DNA of 64,000 nucleotides, from NCBI GenBank assembly GCA_046483065.1, contig JAWODW010000052.1, forward strand, positions 37,431-101,430, given 5' to 3'. This document shows, one piece after another, positions 8,009 to 16,773 of the stretch. Below the pieces are notes generated by a model. The model was not told where the DNA came from. It did not search any database and saw nothing but the letters and a program-made list of their open reading frames with translations. Position numbers and translations under genes: made by a program. The stretch's first letter is position 1. Each line of letters begins with the position of its first letter. Origin of the DNA: JAWVYT01 sp046483065 (GTDB taxonomy: Bacteria; Gemmatimonadota; Gemmatimonadetes; Longimicrobiales; RSA9).

Positions 8009-8470
8009 TTACGCGGCCAGCTCGGCCACCACCGGGTCCACCAGCCGCTCGAACTCGGCGTACGGCATACGGACCAGCTCGTGGTGGCTCCCGGCAGGGA
8101 ACGCGATCTGTTCGTCCTCGCGCAGGTGCCGGTCCACGAACACCGGGAGGTCCCACAAGTTGCCGAACGGCGGCATGGCGCCCGGCTCGCACGTCGGGAA
8201 CAGGTCCTTGAACTCGTCCTCGCCGGCCAGTTGTACGGATCCGGCGCCGGTCACGTCCTCGACCCGCTCCAGGTCGACCTGGAGCGTGGCGGGGAGCACC
8301 ACCATGGCCATCGCCCCGTCCACCTTGACCATGACGGTCTTGGCGATCTCCTTTCCCCGGATATGGGCCGCCGCCGCGGCCTCCTGCGCCGTGTACGCTT
8401 CGGGATGCGCGACCGTCTCGTAATCGACACCGTTCTCTTCCAGGAACTGCTTCAACTTCTCTACCGGCAT
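8009..8470 (-). CDS. YbaK/ProX-type aminoacyl-tRNA deacylase domain protein
   Basis: A 153-residue trans-acting editing domain that removes wrong amino acids from tRNA. Family features are the N-terminal LKQFLEENGVDYETVAHPEAYTAQEAAAAAHIRGKEIAKTVMVK with the conserved lysine that contacts substrate, then VVLPATLQVDLERV, then CEPGAMPPFGNLWDLPVFVD, the Pro/Gly-rich loop of the fold. The ATG at 8470 has GGAGG eight bases upstream. It is divergent from pfkB across about 130 bp and may be the promoter-proximal gene of the macrodomain-bactofilin-ATPase strand. Which tRNA it edits cannot be told. Confidence 0.88.
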   Translation of the reverse strand: MPVEKLKQFLEENGVDYETVAHPEAYTAQEAAAAAHIRGKEIAKTVMVKVDGAMAMVVLPATLQVDLERVEDVTGAGSVQLAGEDEFKDLFPTCEPGAMPPFGNLWDLPVFVDRHLREDEQIAFPAGSHHELVRMPYAEFERLVDPVVAELAA

Positions 8471-8520
8471 GCTCCACCTCCCGGTTCGGTTGGATAGCGC
8501 CCCCCATTTCCACCGGTTTC

Positions 8521-8530
8521 CGGTGCACAA
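8521..8530. promoter_or_regulatory. CGGTGCACAA word upstream of the pfkB operon
   Basis: The ten-base word CGGTGCACAA lies 71 bp before the pfkB start. The same word lies 64 bp before the leader ORF of uspA (23685-23694). Both downstream genes also share GGGAGCCGAC just before their ATG. This suggests either shared control or a duplicated leader. Confidence 0.3.
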
Positions 8531-8601
8531 CCCGTTCCGCGCGGCGGCGCACGCGGCTTGCATGAGGAGAGGGCGAGACGGGCACGAACCGGGAGCCGAC
8601 C

Positions 8602-9570
8602 ATGAGCCATACCACCACACTGACCATGAACCCCGCCGTGGACGTGTCTGCGGCGGTGGACCAGGTCACGGCCGAGGAGAAGCTGCGGCTTCGTGAGCCC
8701 CAGCGCGACCCGGGGGGTGGTGGGATCAACGTGGCCCGGGCCATCTGCCGGCTCGGAGGCAGCGCGCGTGCCGTCTTCGCGGCCGGCGGGAGCAGCGGCG
8801 CGCTCCTCGAACGCCTCCTCGACGCGGAATCGGTGCCCGCCCACGCCGTGGACGTGGAAGACTTCACGCGGGAGAATCTGTTCGTGTCGGAAGACCGATC
8901 AGACCGGCAGTTCCGGTTCATCATGCCGGGCCCCGAGCTCGACGAGGCCGAGCGGGACCGGCTGGCCGAGGCGGCGTTCGACGACAGACCTGACTACCTG
9001 GTGGCCAGCGGAAGCCTGCCACCGGGCGTGCCCGACGATTTCTACGCGCGTCTCGCGCGTACCGCACAGGAGTGGGACGTCCGGTTCATCCTGGACACCT
9101 CCGGCGACGCCCTGTGCCGGGGCGTTGAGGCCGGCGTATTCCTCCTCAAGCCCAACCTCCGGGAGCTCGCCCAGATCGCCGGCCAGGACGTCTCGGAGGA
9201 CCCGGACCAGGAGGCCGCCGCCCGCCGGCTCGTGGACGAGGGTCTCGCAGAGGTGGTCGTGGTCAGCCTCGGCGCCGCCGGCGTGCTCCTGGTGACGGAC
9301 CAGCACACCGAGCGCATCCCTGCCCCCACCGTCCCCATCCGGAGCAAGGTAGGCGCCGGGGACAGCACCGTGGCAGGGATCACCGCCGCCCTGGCCCGGG
9401 GCGACGACGTGGCCACCGCCGTTCGCTTCGGCGTGGCCGCCGGCGCGGCGGCGGTCATGACGCCGGGCACCGAGCTGTGCCGCCGGGAGGACACCGAGCG
9501 GCTCTTCGAGCGGGTTCGCGGCCGCGCCGCGGGTGCCGAGGGCGCCGAGGCCCGGGAGGCCCGGGGATGA
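8602..9570 (+). CDS. pfkB: PfkB-family hexose-phosphate kinase (minor 6-phosphofructokinase type)
   Basis: A 322-residue ribokinase-fold sugar kinase. The N-terminal TLTMNPAVDVS and the substrate loop RDPGGGGINVARAICRLGG match the phosphofructokinase-2/tagatose-6-phosphate branch. The C-terminal KVGAGDSTVAGI carries the catalytic Asp (about residue 253) and the anion hole. It is likely to phosphorylate fructose 6-phosphate to fructose 1,6-bisphosphate. Its stop overlaps the next start (ATGA), so it is coupled to the phosphoglucomutase and GH65 genes and would sit downstream of them in the pathway. A UspA-style leader (GGGAGCCGACC before ATG) and PfkB/USP proximity recall dormancy regulons. 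The Ala/Glu-rich C-terminal tail looks family-variable. Confidence 0.9.
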   Translation: MSHTTTLTMNPAVDVSAAVDQVTAEEKLRLREPQRDPGGGGINVARAICRLGGSARAVFAAGGSSGALLERLLDAESVPAHAVDVEDFTRENLFVSEDRSDRQFRFIMPGPELDEAERDRLAEAAFDDRPDYLVASGSLPPGVPDDFYARLARTAQEWDVRFILDTSGDALCRGVEAGVFLLKPNLRELAQIAGQDVSEDPDQEAAARRLVDEGLAEVVVVSLGAAGVLLVTDQHTERIPAPTVPIRSKVGAGDSTVAGITAALARGDDVATAVRFGVAAGAAAVMTPGTELCRREDTERLFERVRGRAAGAEGAEAREARG

Positions 9571-10349
9571 GCCCCGACACTGATGCCACCGGGAGCGATC
9601 TCGTCCGCCGGATGGAGGGGCTCCAGGCCTTTATCGTGGACCTCGACGGCGTGGTGACCGACACGGCGGTACTGCACGAGCGGGCGTGGAAACGGATGTT
9701 CGAGGAGTACCTGGCCGAGCGCCGGGGGGAGGACGCCGAGCCGTTCACGAGCCGGGACTACCGGCGCTACGTGGACGGGAAGCCCCGGTACGACGGCGCC
9801 GCCGCCTTCCTGGAGTCCCGGGGGATCGACCTGCCCCGGGGCGAGCCTGATGACCCGCCGGACCGGGAGACGGTGAGCGGCCTCGGGAACCGGAAGAACC
9901 GGTACTTCCAGGAGCTCCTCGAACGGGATGGCGCCCGGGTGTTCGATGGCGCGGTGCGGTGGCTCCGGGACGCGGCCGACCGCGGTTATCGTCTGGCGGT
10001 GGTGACCTCCAGCCGGAACGGCCGTCGGATCCTGGATGCCGCGGGTCTCGGGGATCTCTTCGACGCCCGCGTCGACGGCCGGGACGGCCAGGAGCGTGGC
10101 CTCCCCGGGAAACCGGACCCCGCCTACTTCCTCGCCGCCGCGGCGGACCTGGCCGTGGCACCCGACCACGCCGCCATCGCGGAAGACGCCGGGGCCGGCG
10201 TGGAGGCCGGGCGCCGGGGCGGCTTCGCCCTGGTGATCGGGGTGGCAGCGACAGAGAACGCGGACCGGCTCCGGGAGGCGGGCGCCGACGTGGTGGTCGA
10301 GCGCCTGGCGGAGCTGCCCCTCCCTGCACCTCGGATGGAGAACTCATGA
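9567..10349 (+). CDS. HAD-family beta-phosphoglucomutase-like protein
   Basis: A 260-residue HAD phosphatase-fold enzyme. FIVDLDGVVTDTAVLHERAWK (residues about 21-41) gives the nucleophile and acid/base Asp pair. The cap has RRYVDGKPRYDGAAAFLESRGI, close to beta-phosphoglucomutases linked to disaccharide phosphorylases. VVTSSRNG is motif II, GKPDPAYF holds the motif III lysine, and AIAEDAGAGVEAG is motif IV. It should convert beta-glucose 1-phosphate to glucose 6-phosphate. It overlaps pfkB upstream and the GH65 gene downstream by ATGA each, so all three products are made together. A simple phosphatase activity is the alternative; the operon favours the mutase. Confidence 0.87.
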   Translation: MSPDTDATGSDLVRRMEGLQAFIVDLDGVVTDTAVLHERAWKRMFEEYLAERRGEDAEPFTSRDYRRYVDGKPRYDGAAAFLESRGIDLPRGEPDDPPDRETVSGLGNRKNRYFQELLERDGARVFDGAVRWLRDAADRGYRLAVVTSSRNGRRILDAAGLGDLFDARVDGRDGQERGLPGKPDPAYFLAAAADLAVAPDHAAIAEDAGAGVEAGRRGGFALVIGVAATENADRLREAGADVVVERLAELPLPAPRMENS

Positions 10350-12766
10350 CCGAATGGCTGCTGATCTACGACGAATACGACCCGGACGAGGAAGGGCTCC
10401 GGGAAGCGCTCTGCACCACCGGGAACGGTGTGTTCGCCACCCGGGGCGCGGCGCCCGAGTGCGCGGCCGACGACGTCCACTACCCGGGCACGTACCGCAT
10501 CGGGCTGTACGACCGGCAGGAGACCACCATCGAGGGGACCACGGTTCCGAACGAGAGCCTGGTCAACCTGCCGAACTGGCTCCACTTCCGGTTCCGGATC
10601 GAGGACGGCGAGTGGTTCACGCCCGACGCCGGTGACCTGGTGGACTACGAGCAGCGCTTCGACGCCCGCGAGGGGCTCCTCTCCCGGCATCTCCAGTTCC
10701 GTCACGACGACCGGGTCACGTCGGTGACCCAGCGTCGGTTCGTCAGCATGGCCGACCCGCATATGGGCGCGCTGGAAACCACGTTCAAGGCGGAGAACTG
10801 GTCGGGCCGTCTCGAGGTCCGGTCCGGGATCGATGGAAACGTGGAGAACGGTGGTGTGGAGCGGTATCGACAGCTGGAGAGCCGGCATCTGGATGTGCTC
10901 GAGACCCGGGAGCTGGATGACGGCGAGTCCCTCCTCCTCCTGGCCGAGACCCGCCAGTCGCGGATCCGGATCGCGGAGGCCGTACGCACGTGCGTTCACC
11001 GCGATGAGCACGCCGTCGAAGTGGAGCGGGAGCGGGTGGAGGGGGAGGGCCGGATCGCCCACGGCATGACCGTGGAGCTGGCCGAGGACGAGGCCGTCAC
11101 CTTCGAGAAGGTCCTGACCCTGTACACGTCCCTGGACCGTGCCGTCTCCGAGTGCGGCCTCGAGGCGCGCCGGCACCTGGAGGCCGCGCCCCGGTTCAGC
11201 GAGCTGCTCCGGCGCCATATCCTGGCCTGGAGCCAGTACTGGCGGCGGTCCGAGATCCGGATCGGGACCGACGAGCACACCGACCGGGCCGTGAACCTCT
11301 ACCTCTGCCACACGCTCCAGACCGTGTCGGACAACACCGTCGGCCACGACGTGGGCGTGCCGGCCCGGGGGATCCACGGCGAGGCGTACCGCGGGCACGT
11401 CTTCTGGGACGAGCTGTTCGTGTTCCCCGTCCTCGACTTCCGGCTTCCGGAGTTGACCCGCTCGCTCCTCAAGTACCGTTACCACCGGCTCCCGGCGGCC
11501 CGGCGGGCGGCCGCGGAGGCCGGCTACGAGGGCGCCATGTTCCCGTGGCAGAGCGGGAGCAGCGGTCGGGAGGAGACCCAAACGCTGCACCTGAACCCCC
11601 GCTCCGGGCGCTGGGTGCCCGACAACACCCACCTCCAGCGCCATATCAACGTGGCCATCCCGTACAGCATCTGGAAGCACTACCAGGCCACGGGCGACCT
11701 GGAGCTACTGGCCTTCTACGGCGCCGAGATGATCCTGGAGACCGCCCGGTTCTGGGCGAGCATCACCGAGTACAACCGGGCCCGGGACCGCTACGAGATC
11801 AACGGCGTGCTCGGGCCCGACGAGTTCCACACCCGGTACCCGGGCGCCGATGAACCGGGCCTCGACAACAACGCCTACACCAACGTCATGGTGGTCTGGG
11901 TCCTGCTGCGGGCGCTGGAGCTGACCGACGTCCTGCCGGGGCGGCGCCGCGAGCTCCTCTGGGAGAAGCTGGGGATCCAGCGGATGGAGCTGGAGCTGTG
12001 GGAGGACATCACCCGGAAGATGTTCGTCCCGTTCCACGATGACGATCGGATCATCAGCCAGTTCCAGGGCTACCGCGACCTTAACGAGCTCGACTGGGCC
12101 GACTACCGGGATCGCTACGACGACATCCAGCGCCTGGACCGGATCCTCGAGGCCGAGGACGACGACATCAACCGATACAAGGCGTCGAAGCAGGCTGACG
12201 TCCTCATGCTCTTCTTCCTCCTCTCATCCGACGAGCTGGCCGGGATCTTCCACCGGCTCCGGTACCCCTTCGACCGGGAGACCATGGCCCGGAACACCGA
12301 CTACTACATGGAGCGGACGTCGCATGGCTCCACGCTCAGCGGCGTGGTCCACGCCTGGGTCCTGGCACGGACCGACCGGGACCGGGCATGGGAGTTCTTC
12401 CGGCGGGCGCTGGAGAGTGACATCTCCGACATCCAGGGCGGGACCACCCCGGAAGGGATCCACCTCGGGGCCATGACCGGGACGGTGGACCTGCTCCAGC
12501 GGTGCTATACCGGTATGGAGGCCCGGGGCGATCGGCTCCGGTTCGACCCCCGCATCCCCGAAGACCTGGACGAGCTCCATTTCACCATCCAGTACCGGAG
12601 CAACTGGCTCGACATCGACCTCTGCCGGGACCACATCACCATCCACGCCCAGCCCAGCTCGGCGGCGGCCGTGGACGTGGAGGTGAACGGCGAGCGGCGT
12701 ACGGTCTCACCGGGCAGTCGCGTCCGCTTCGAGCGGGAGCTCCCGGAGGACGCGGACACGGACTGA
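10346..12766 (+). CDS. Glycoside hydrolase family 65 disaccharide phosphorylase
   Basis: An 806-residue GH65 enzyme. The family inverts the anomeric centre and releases beta-glucose 1-phosphate from trehalose, maltose, kojibiose, nigerose or a similar sugar. An N-terminal beta-sandwich (to about residue 270) is followed by the (alpha/alpha)6 barrel. NGVLGPDEFH contains the general acid, about Glu493. KASKQADVLML and ERTSHGSTLSGVVHAWV carry the residues expected at the phosphate site. The start ATG overlaps the HAD gene stop. Coupling to a beta-phosphoglucomutase supports phosphorylase over hydrolase activity. The sugar cannot be settled by eye, but trehalose is plausible beside osmolyte transport. 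The family's usual length is 750-800. Confidence 0.92.
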   Translation: MTEWLLIYDEYDPDEEGLREALCTTGNGVFATRGAAPECAADDVHYPGTYRIGLYDRQETTIEGTTVPNESLVNLPNWLHFRFRIEDGEWFTPDAGDLVDYEQRFDAREGLLSRHLQFRHDDRVTSVTQRRFVSMADPHMGALETTFKAENWSGRLEVRSGIDGNVENGGVERYRQLESRHLDVLETRELDDGESLLLLAETRQSRIRIAEAVRTCVHRDEHAVEVERERVEGEGRIAHGMTVELAEDEAVTFEKVLTLYTSLDRAVSECGLEARRHLEAAPRFSELLRRHILAWSQYWRRSEIRIGTDEHTDRAVNLYLCHTLQTVSDNTVGHDVGVPARGIHGEAYRGHVFWDELFVFPVLDFRLPELTRSLLKYRYHRLPAARRAAAEAGYEGAMFPWQSGSSGREETQTLHLNPRSGRWVPDNTHLQRHINVAIPYSIWKHYQATGDLELLAFYGAEMILETARFWASITEYNRARDRYEINGVLGPDEFHTRYPGADEPGLDNNAYTNVMVVWVLLRALELTDVLPGRRRELLWEKLGIQRMELELWEDITRKMFVPFHDDDRIISQFQGYRDLNELDWADYRDRYDDIQRLDRILEAEDDDINRYKASKQADVLMLFFLLSSDELAGIFHRLRYPFDRETMARNTDYYMERTSHGSTLSGVVHAWVLARTDRDRAWEFFRRALESDISDIQGGTTPEGIHLGAMTGTVDLLQRCYTGMEARGDRLRFDPRIPEDLDELHFTIQYRSNWLDIDLCRDHITIHAQPSSAAAVDVEVNGERRTVSPGSRVRFERELPEDADTD

Positions 12767-12816
12767 ACCCGCGCCGCCCCGCGCGTCGGTCGGCCTCCGG
12801 CCGCCTGTTCCGTCGG

Positions 12817-13257
12817 TCAGGATTCGGGTCGGGTCGGCCGCTGCCAGCGGAGCAGCTTGTCGTACTCGTGCATGAAGTTGGCGATGACCTGATCACGGTC
12901 GTACCCGAGGATCCCGTAGTCCTGGGGCCCCTCATCGGTGTAGACCATGGCCCGGAAATAGCTGTCCCGATCCTCGTCTTCGAAGGTCAGCCCCGGGAAC
13001 GCGAAGGTGGGCCGCCGGAAGGTCCGGACCTTCACCGCGTAGTAGAACTCCTCGTCGTCGCCATCGAACACCCGGATGGCCACCCGATCGGGCCCCTTCT
13101 CGATCTCGCCGCGCCGGCCGTGGCGCGTCAGCTCGTCGGCCACGTCGCCCAGCGCCGGCGCGACCGTCTCTCGAAGAAACTCACGCACCTGTTCCCTGCT
13201 CCACTGCTCCGGACGCCGGCGTCCGAGAGCGCGTTTCAGCTGATCTTTCCACGACAT
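12817..13257 (-). CDS. Stand-alone homologue of the BetT-type transporter C-terminal domain
   Basis: A 146-residue soluble protein with no membrane segment, starting 10 bp after the BCCT transporter stop. Its C-terminal part (FRAMVYTDEGPQDYGILGYDRDQVIANFMHEYDKLLRW) resembles, from memory, the end of long BetT/BetS choline transporters, where a tail of the form YRAEV-EG-QDYD-MG-VI-QYE-H regulates activity by osmotic strength. The N-terminal half (EQVREFLRETVAPALGDVADELTRHG) is helical, and the middle (EFYYAVKVRTFRRPTFAFPGL) is like the tail's first strands. The neighbouring transporter lacks this tail, so this is probably a detached regulatory subunit (inference). The ATG at 13257 is well placed. 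Confidence 0.7.
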   Translation of the reverse strand: MSWKDQLKRALGRRRPEQWSREQVREFLRETVAPALGDVADELTRHGRRGEIEKGPDRVAIRVFDGDDEEFYYAVKVRTFRRPTFAFPGLTFEDEDRDSYFRAMVYTDEGPQDYGILGYDRDQVIANFMHEYDKLLRWQRPTRPES

Positions 13258-13267
13258 GCCGATCCTC

Positions 13268-14839
13268 CTATTCCTGTCCTCGCTCGATTGCCGGCGGCTC
13301 CGACCCCCCGCGTGGACGCCGTCGGGTCCGCTCCTCCATGGCCTCCCTGCGCTCCCGTCTCAGCCCTTTCAACAGCCCCCAGCAGACGAAGAGCATGATC
13401 ACCGTGAACGGGAGCGCCGTGCTGATGGCCGCCGTCTGAAGCGCCGTCAGCCCCCCGGCCACCAGCAGGATCCCCGCTACCACGCCCTCGGTCACGGCCC
13501 AGAAGATCCGCTGGGGGACGGGCGGCTCCGGATCGCCACCCGCCGTGATGATGTCGATCACCAGCGACCCCGAGTCCGAGGACGTGACGAAGAAGGTCAC
13601 CACCACCAGCGTTGCAGCGAAGGAGCTGATCACGGCGAGCGGGAACTGCTCCAGGAGCACGAAGAGCGAGGTCGGCACGCTCTCCTGTACCGCCGCCACG
13701 ATGCCGACGCCGCCGAAGTGCTCCAGGTAGAGGGCGGTGTTGCCGAAGACCGTGAGCCAGACGAAGGTCAGCGCCACGGGCACCAGGAGTACGCCGCCGA
13801 TGAACTCCCGGATCGTGCGCCCCCGTGAGATCCGGGCGATGAACATCCCCACGAACGGCGACCACGCGATCCACCACCCCCAGTAAAAGATGGTCCAGCT
13901 GCCGAGCCAGTCGGCGTCGCCGTAGGCGGCGGTCCGGAAGGTGTTGCTGACGAGCCCGTTTACGTAGTTCCCCACGTTCCCGGCCAGCGCGTTCAGCAGG
14001 TAGACGGTGGGACCCATCACGAAGACGAACAGCACCAGGAGCACGGCCAGTCCGATATTGAACTCGCTCAATCGCCGGATCCCCCGCTCCAGCCCGGTGG
14101 CCACCGAGACCGTGGCCATGAGTGTGATCGTTGCGATGAGCAGGAGCTGGACCCAGACCGCCTCCGGCACGTCGAACAGGTAGCCCAACCCGGCGTTCAC
14201 CTGCATCACGCCGAATCCGAGGGAGGTGGCTACGCCGAACATGGTGCCGAGGACGGCGAAGATGTCCACGGCGTCACCGATGGGCCCGTAGATCCGGTCG
14301 CCGAGGATCGGATAGAGCGCCGACCGGATGGTGAGCGGCAGGTCGTGGCGGAAGGAGAAGTAGGCCAGCGAGAGCCCCACCACGATGTAGACGGCCCAGG
14401 CGTGGACTCCCCAGTGGAAGAAGGTCAGCTCCATGGCCTCCTGGATGGCCGCCTCGGTCCCGCCGCCACCCCCCGGCGGGCTCGAGTAGTGGAGCACCGG
14501 CTCCGCCACGCTGAAGAAGAGGAGCCCGATCCCCATTCCCGCGCTGAAGAGCATGGCGAACCAGGAGCCGTAGCTGAACTCGGGCTCGGCGTCGTCCGGG
14601 CCCAGCCGGATCTTCCCGAACCGGCTGAAGAAGAGCCCCACGACGAAGACCAGGAAAAACGCCACCGCCAGGATATAGAACCATCCGGCCATGGCCACGA
14701 TCCCGCTCTGCAGCGTGGCGAACGTGGCGGCCGCCGTCTCCGAGAAGAGGGCGCCGAGGAGCACGAAGGTGGCGATCAGCGCCGCCGAGATGAAGAACAC
14801 CGGCGGGTTGATCTTCAGACCGAACCGCTCCCAATCCAT
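13268..14839 (-). CDS. BCCT-family betaine/choline/carnitine transporter, short C-terminus
   Basis: A 523-residue inner-membrane symporter of compatible solutes, with about twelve hydrophobic segments. The FSAGMGIGLLFFSVAEP segment (about residues 102-118) is the conserved glycine-rich unwound helix. WTIFYWGWWIAWSPFVGMFIARISRGRTIREF is the family signature around the substrate box, and VTFFVTSSDSGSLVIDIITAGG is the late helix. After the last helix only about 35 charged residues remain, much shorter than BetT proteins with long tails. The next gene, 10 bp downstream, encodes a protein like the missing tail. The ATG at 14839 gives MDWERFGLKINPPVFF, typical of the family. Confidence 0.93.
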   Translation of the reverse strand: MDWERFGLKINPPVFFISAALIATFVLLGALFSETAAATFATLQSGIVAMAGWFYILAVAFFLVFVVGLFFSRFGKIRLGPDDAEPEFSYGSWFAMLFSAGMGIGLLFFSVAEPVLHYSSPPGGGGGTEAAIQEAMELTFFHWGVHAWAVYIVVGLSLAYFSFRHDLPLTIRSALYPILGDRIYGPIGDAVDIFAVLGTMFGVATSLGFGVMQVNAGLGYLFDVPEAVWVQLLLIATITLMATVSVATGLERGIRRLSEFNIGLAVLLVLFVFVMGPTVYLLNALAGNVGNYVNGLVSNTFRTAAYGDADWLGSWTIFYWGWWIAWSPFVGMFIARISRGRTIREFIGGVLLVPVALTFVWLTVFGNTALYLEHFGGVGIVAAVQESVPTSLFVLLEQFPLAVISSFAATLVVVTFFVTSSDSGSLVIDIITAGGDPEPPVPQRIFWAVTEGVVAGILLVAGGLTALQTAAISTALPFTVIMLFVCWGLLKGLRRERREAMEERTRRRPRGGSEPPAIERGQE

Positions 14840-14853
14840 GGAGGTCTTCCCCG

Positions 14854-16095
14854 TCAGAAGTAGTAGCCGACGTTCATGTTGAACCGCGTGCTCCACCCGC
14901 CGGCACCATCCCCTTCGGCGAGGGCCCGTCCGTAGTCGGGCCCCAGCCACGGATGGTTCCACCCGCTGGCCACGTCCATGTAGACGTAGACGGGCCCGGC
15001 GGAGATCGCGCTCCCCAGCACGTTCTGGCGGGTGTCCGGATAGGTCGGGTCCGCCTTGACCATGTACGTGAAGTCGTCGTAGAACCGGATCGAGGCGATG
15101 GGCCCCCACGCCACCGGGAGCGTGTACGCCACCCCCAGGAGGTACAGGCTCGCTGCCCGGGCCACCTTGTACGGCGCGTCGTAGGCGCCCATGACCACGA
15201 ATGGCTCCACGGCCCCCGCCTCATCCGGGTTCACCGCGTACCGGATGGCCTCCGCGATGACGTTCCAGCGTCCGCGTGTGGCGTCCACGTGCGCGCTGGC
15301 CGCCCAGTGGGACCCGAATCTATCGGTTTCCCGGTTGTGGAGCTGGCCCCACTGGCCCGAGACGCCGAGCTCGGCGCTCCCCTTGCCGGAGCTCAGCGGC
15401 GCCGTATAGGTCAGCCGGCCATTGACCTGGTTGACCTCTTCGTTCGACCGGGCCGTCTCGAGCCCGGCGTACCCCAGCTCTCCCGGGGTGGCGGGCACCA
15501 CATCATACGAGTAACGGGCGCTGGCCACACTGCCGCCGGTGAACGACCCCTCATCGTTCAGGTAGAAAGCCATCTGGACGCCCCACCGGCCGGCCGCGTA
15601 AAGCACGTTCACCCCGGCGTCGTAGTCATCCTCCAGCCCCACGTAGTACGGCAGCTGGAAGAACCAGTTGTGCGACGCGTACGGCAGCGGCCCGAAGGGC
15701 ACCTTGTGGACGCCGAGGAGGACGTCCAGCGCGTCGCTGAAGCCGTAGCCGACCCACCCGTGGTGCAGCATGTGGTAGCCGGCGTAGATCCGGTACTCCG
15801 CCGAGAAGAGGAGATCGCCGTACGAGCCGTCGGCGTTCAGCCGGAACGTGTCGAAGTCGAAGTCGGCGGCCCGGCGCAGCTCGAACCGGCCCCGGGCCCA
15901 GTCCCGGTACTGGAGGTTGAACCGGAGCGCGCCCCCGAGGGTCAGCCGCGCCTCGAGCGCCTCCTGCGACGACGTTTCCACCGCCGGCACCGTGTCCGCC
16001 GGCGGCGTGGACGGCTCTGCGCAGGTCGGGCCCGGCGCGTCGGCCGGGGCGAGGGCGAGCACGGCGGCCCCGAAGAGCGGGGCGGTCCAGGACAT
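14854..16095 (-). CDS. Predicted outer-membrane beta-barrel porin-like protein
   Basis: A 413-residue exported protein. A signal peptide (SWTAPLFGAAVLALAPADA) is followed by a Pro/Thr linker and then alternating amphipathic strands with many Tyr and Trp (DLLFSAEYRIYAGYHM, WGVQMAFYLNDEG). It ends in NMNVGYYF, the aromatic C-terminal residue used by outer-membrane assembly. The segment LGVHKVPFGPLPYASHNWFFQLPYYVG resembles phosphate- or carbohydrate-selective porins. It lies 14 bp upstream of the BCCT gene, so it may admit its solute to the periplasm (inference). A further upstream ATG at 16149 would add 18 residues before a less convincing signal sequence. Confidence 0.75.
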   Translation of the reverse strand: MSWTAPLFGAAVLALAPADAPGPTCAEPSTPPADTVPAVETSSQEALEARLTLGGALRFNLQYRDWARGRFELRRAADFDFDTFRLNADGSYGDLLFSAEYRIYAGYHMLHHGWVGYGFSDALDVLLGVHKVPFGPLPYASHNWFFQLPYYVGLEDDYDAGVNVLYAAGRWGVQMAFYLNDEGSFTGGSVASARYSYDVVPATPGELGYAGLETARSNEEVNQVNGRLTYTAPLSSGKGSAELGVSGQWGQLHNRETDRFGSHWAASAHVDATRGRWNVIAEAIRYAVNPDEAGAVEPFVVMGAYDAPYKVARAASLYLLGVAYTLPVAWGPIASIRFYDDFTYMVKADPTYPDTRQNVLGSAISAGPVYVYMDVASGWNHPWLGPDYGRALAEGDGAGGWSTRFNMNVGYYF

Positions 16096-16287
16096 GGGGT
16101 GTAGGGTCCTCGTCGAGGTGCAGGTTCCGGTTTCCGAACCCGAATGCAAGGACCGTGCGGTGGAGCTGAGAGTACGAGCCCGCGGCGGCGGGGCCGCTTG
16201 CCGGGCGGGGAGAGCGGGTCCTACCTTGGCCTCGCGGGGCCCGATGGGCTCTGTCGCTCACCCATCCTGAGCCAACGAACCACACTC

Positions 16288-16773
16288 TTGCGACGCACCA
16301 GCTTCTTCTGGCTATCCGTGCTCATCGCCGCCTGGTGGCTGCTGACGGCCCCGGACCTCGCCTGGGAGGCGGGCCTCCTGGCGGTCATCGTCGGGGCACT
16401 CCTCCACTACGGCCTCGGGGGTCGGGGCGCGGCCCGGCTCACGGTGCCGGGGCTCCTCCGATTCCTCCCGTTCTTCCTCCATCAGATGGTGCGGGGCGGG
16501 CTCGACGTGAGCCGCAGGGCGCTGAGCCCATCATTGCCCCTGGCGCCCGACCTCTTCCACTTCCGCACCGGGCTGCCCGAGGGGCTCCCGCGCGTCTTCT
16601 TCATCAACGCCATCAGTCTCCTGCCCGGCACGTTCAGCGCCCAGGTGGACCGCGACGACATCACGGTCCACCGGCTCGACTCGGCCATGGTTCCGGAGGC
16701 CCGCCTCCGGACGCTGGAAGCGAAGGTCGCCGGGCTCTTCGGTCTGGAGTCCGACCTGGAGTCGTCGTCGTGA
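16288..16773 (+). CDS. mrpE: Mrp antiporter subunit E
   Basis: A 161-residue small membrane subunit of a Mrp/Mnh-type multisubunit cation/proton antiporter. Two N-terminal hydrophobic segments (SFFWLSVLIAAWWLL and LLAVIVGALLHYGL) are followed by FLPFFLHQMVRGGLDVSRRAL and the family signature RVFFINAISLLPGTFSAQV, then DRDDITVHRLD. The start is unclear: TTG 16288 gives the normal family length, while in-frame CTG 16266 or longer readings have no better ribosome site. The stop overlaps the mrpF start (GTGA). It is the first gene of an eight-gene operon and is divergent from the porin gene across about 190 bp, where the operon promoter should lie. Confidence 0.85.
   Translation: MRRTSFFWLSVLIAAWWLLTAPDLAWEAGLLAVIVGALLHYGLGGRGAARLTVPGLLRFLPFFLHQMVRGGLDVSRRALSPSLPLAPDLFHFRTGLPEGLPRVFFINAISLLPGTFSAQVDRDDITVHRLDSAMVPEARLRTLEAKVAGLFGLESDLESSS

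Noticed and set aside
9959..10345. N-terminal extension of the GH65 frame
   Set aside because: It overlaps the HAD gene out of frame and is Arg/Gly/Pro-rich. The ATG at 10346 has the overlap expected in this operon.
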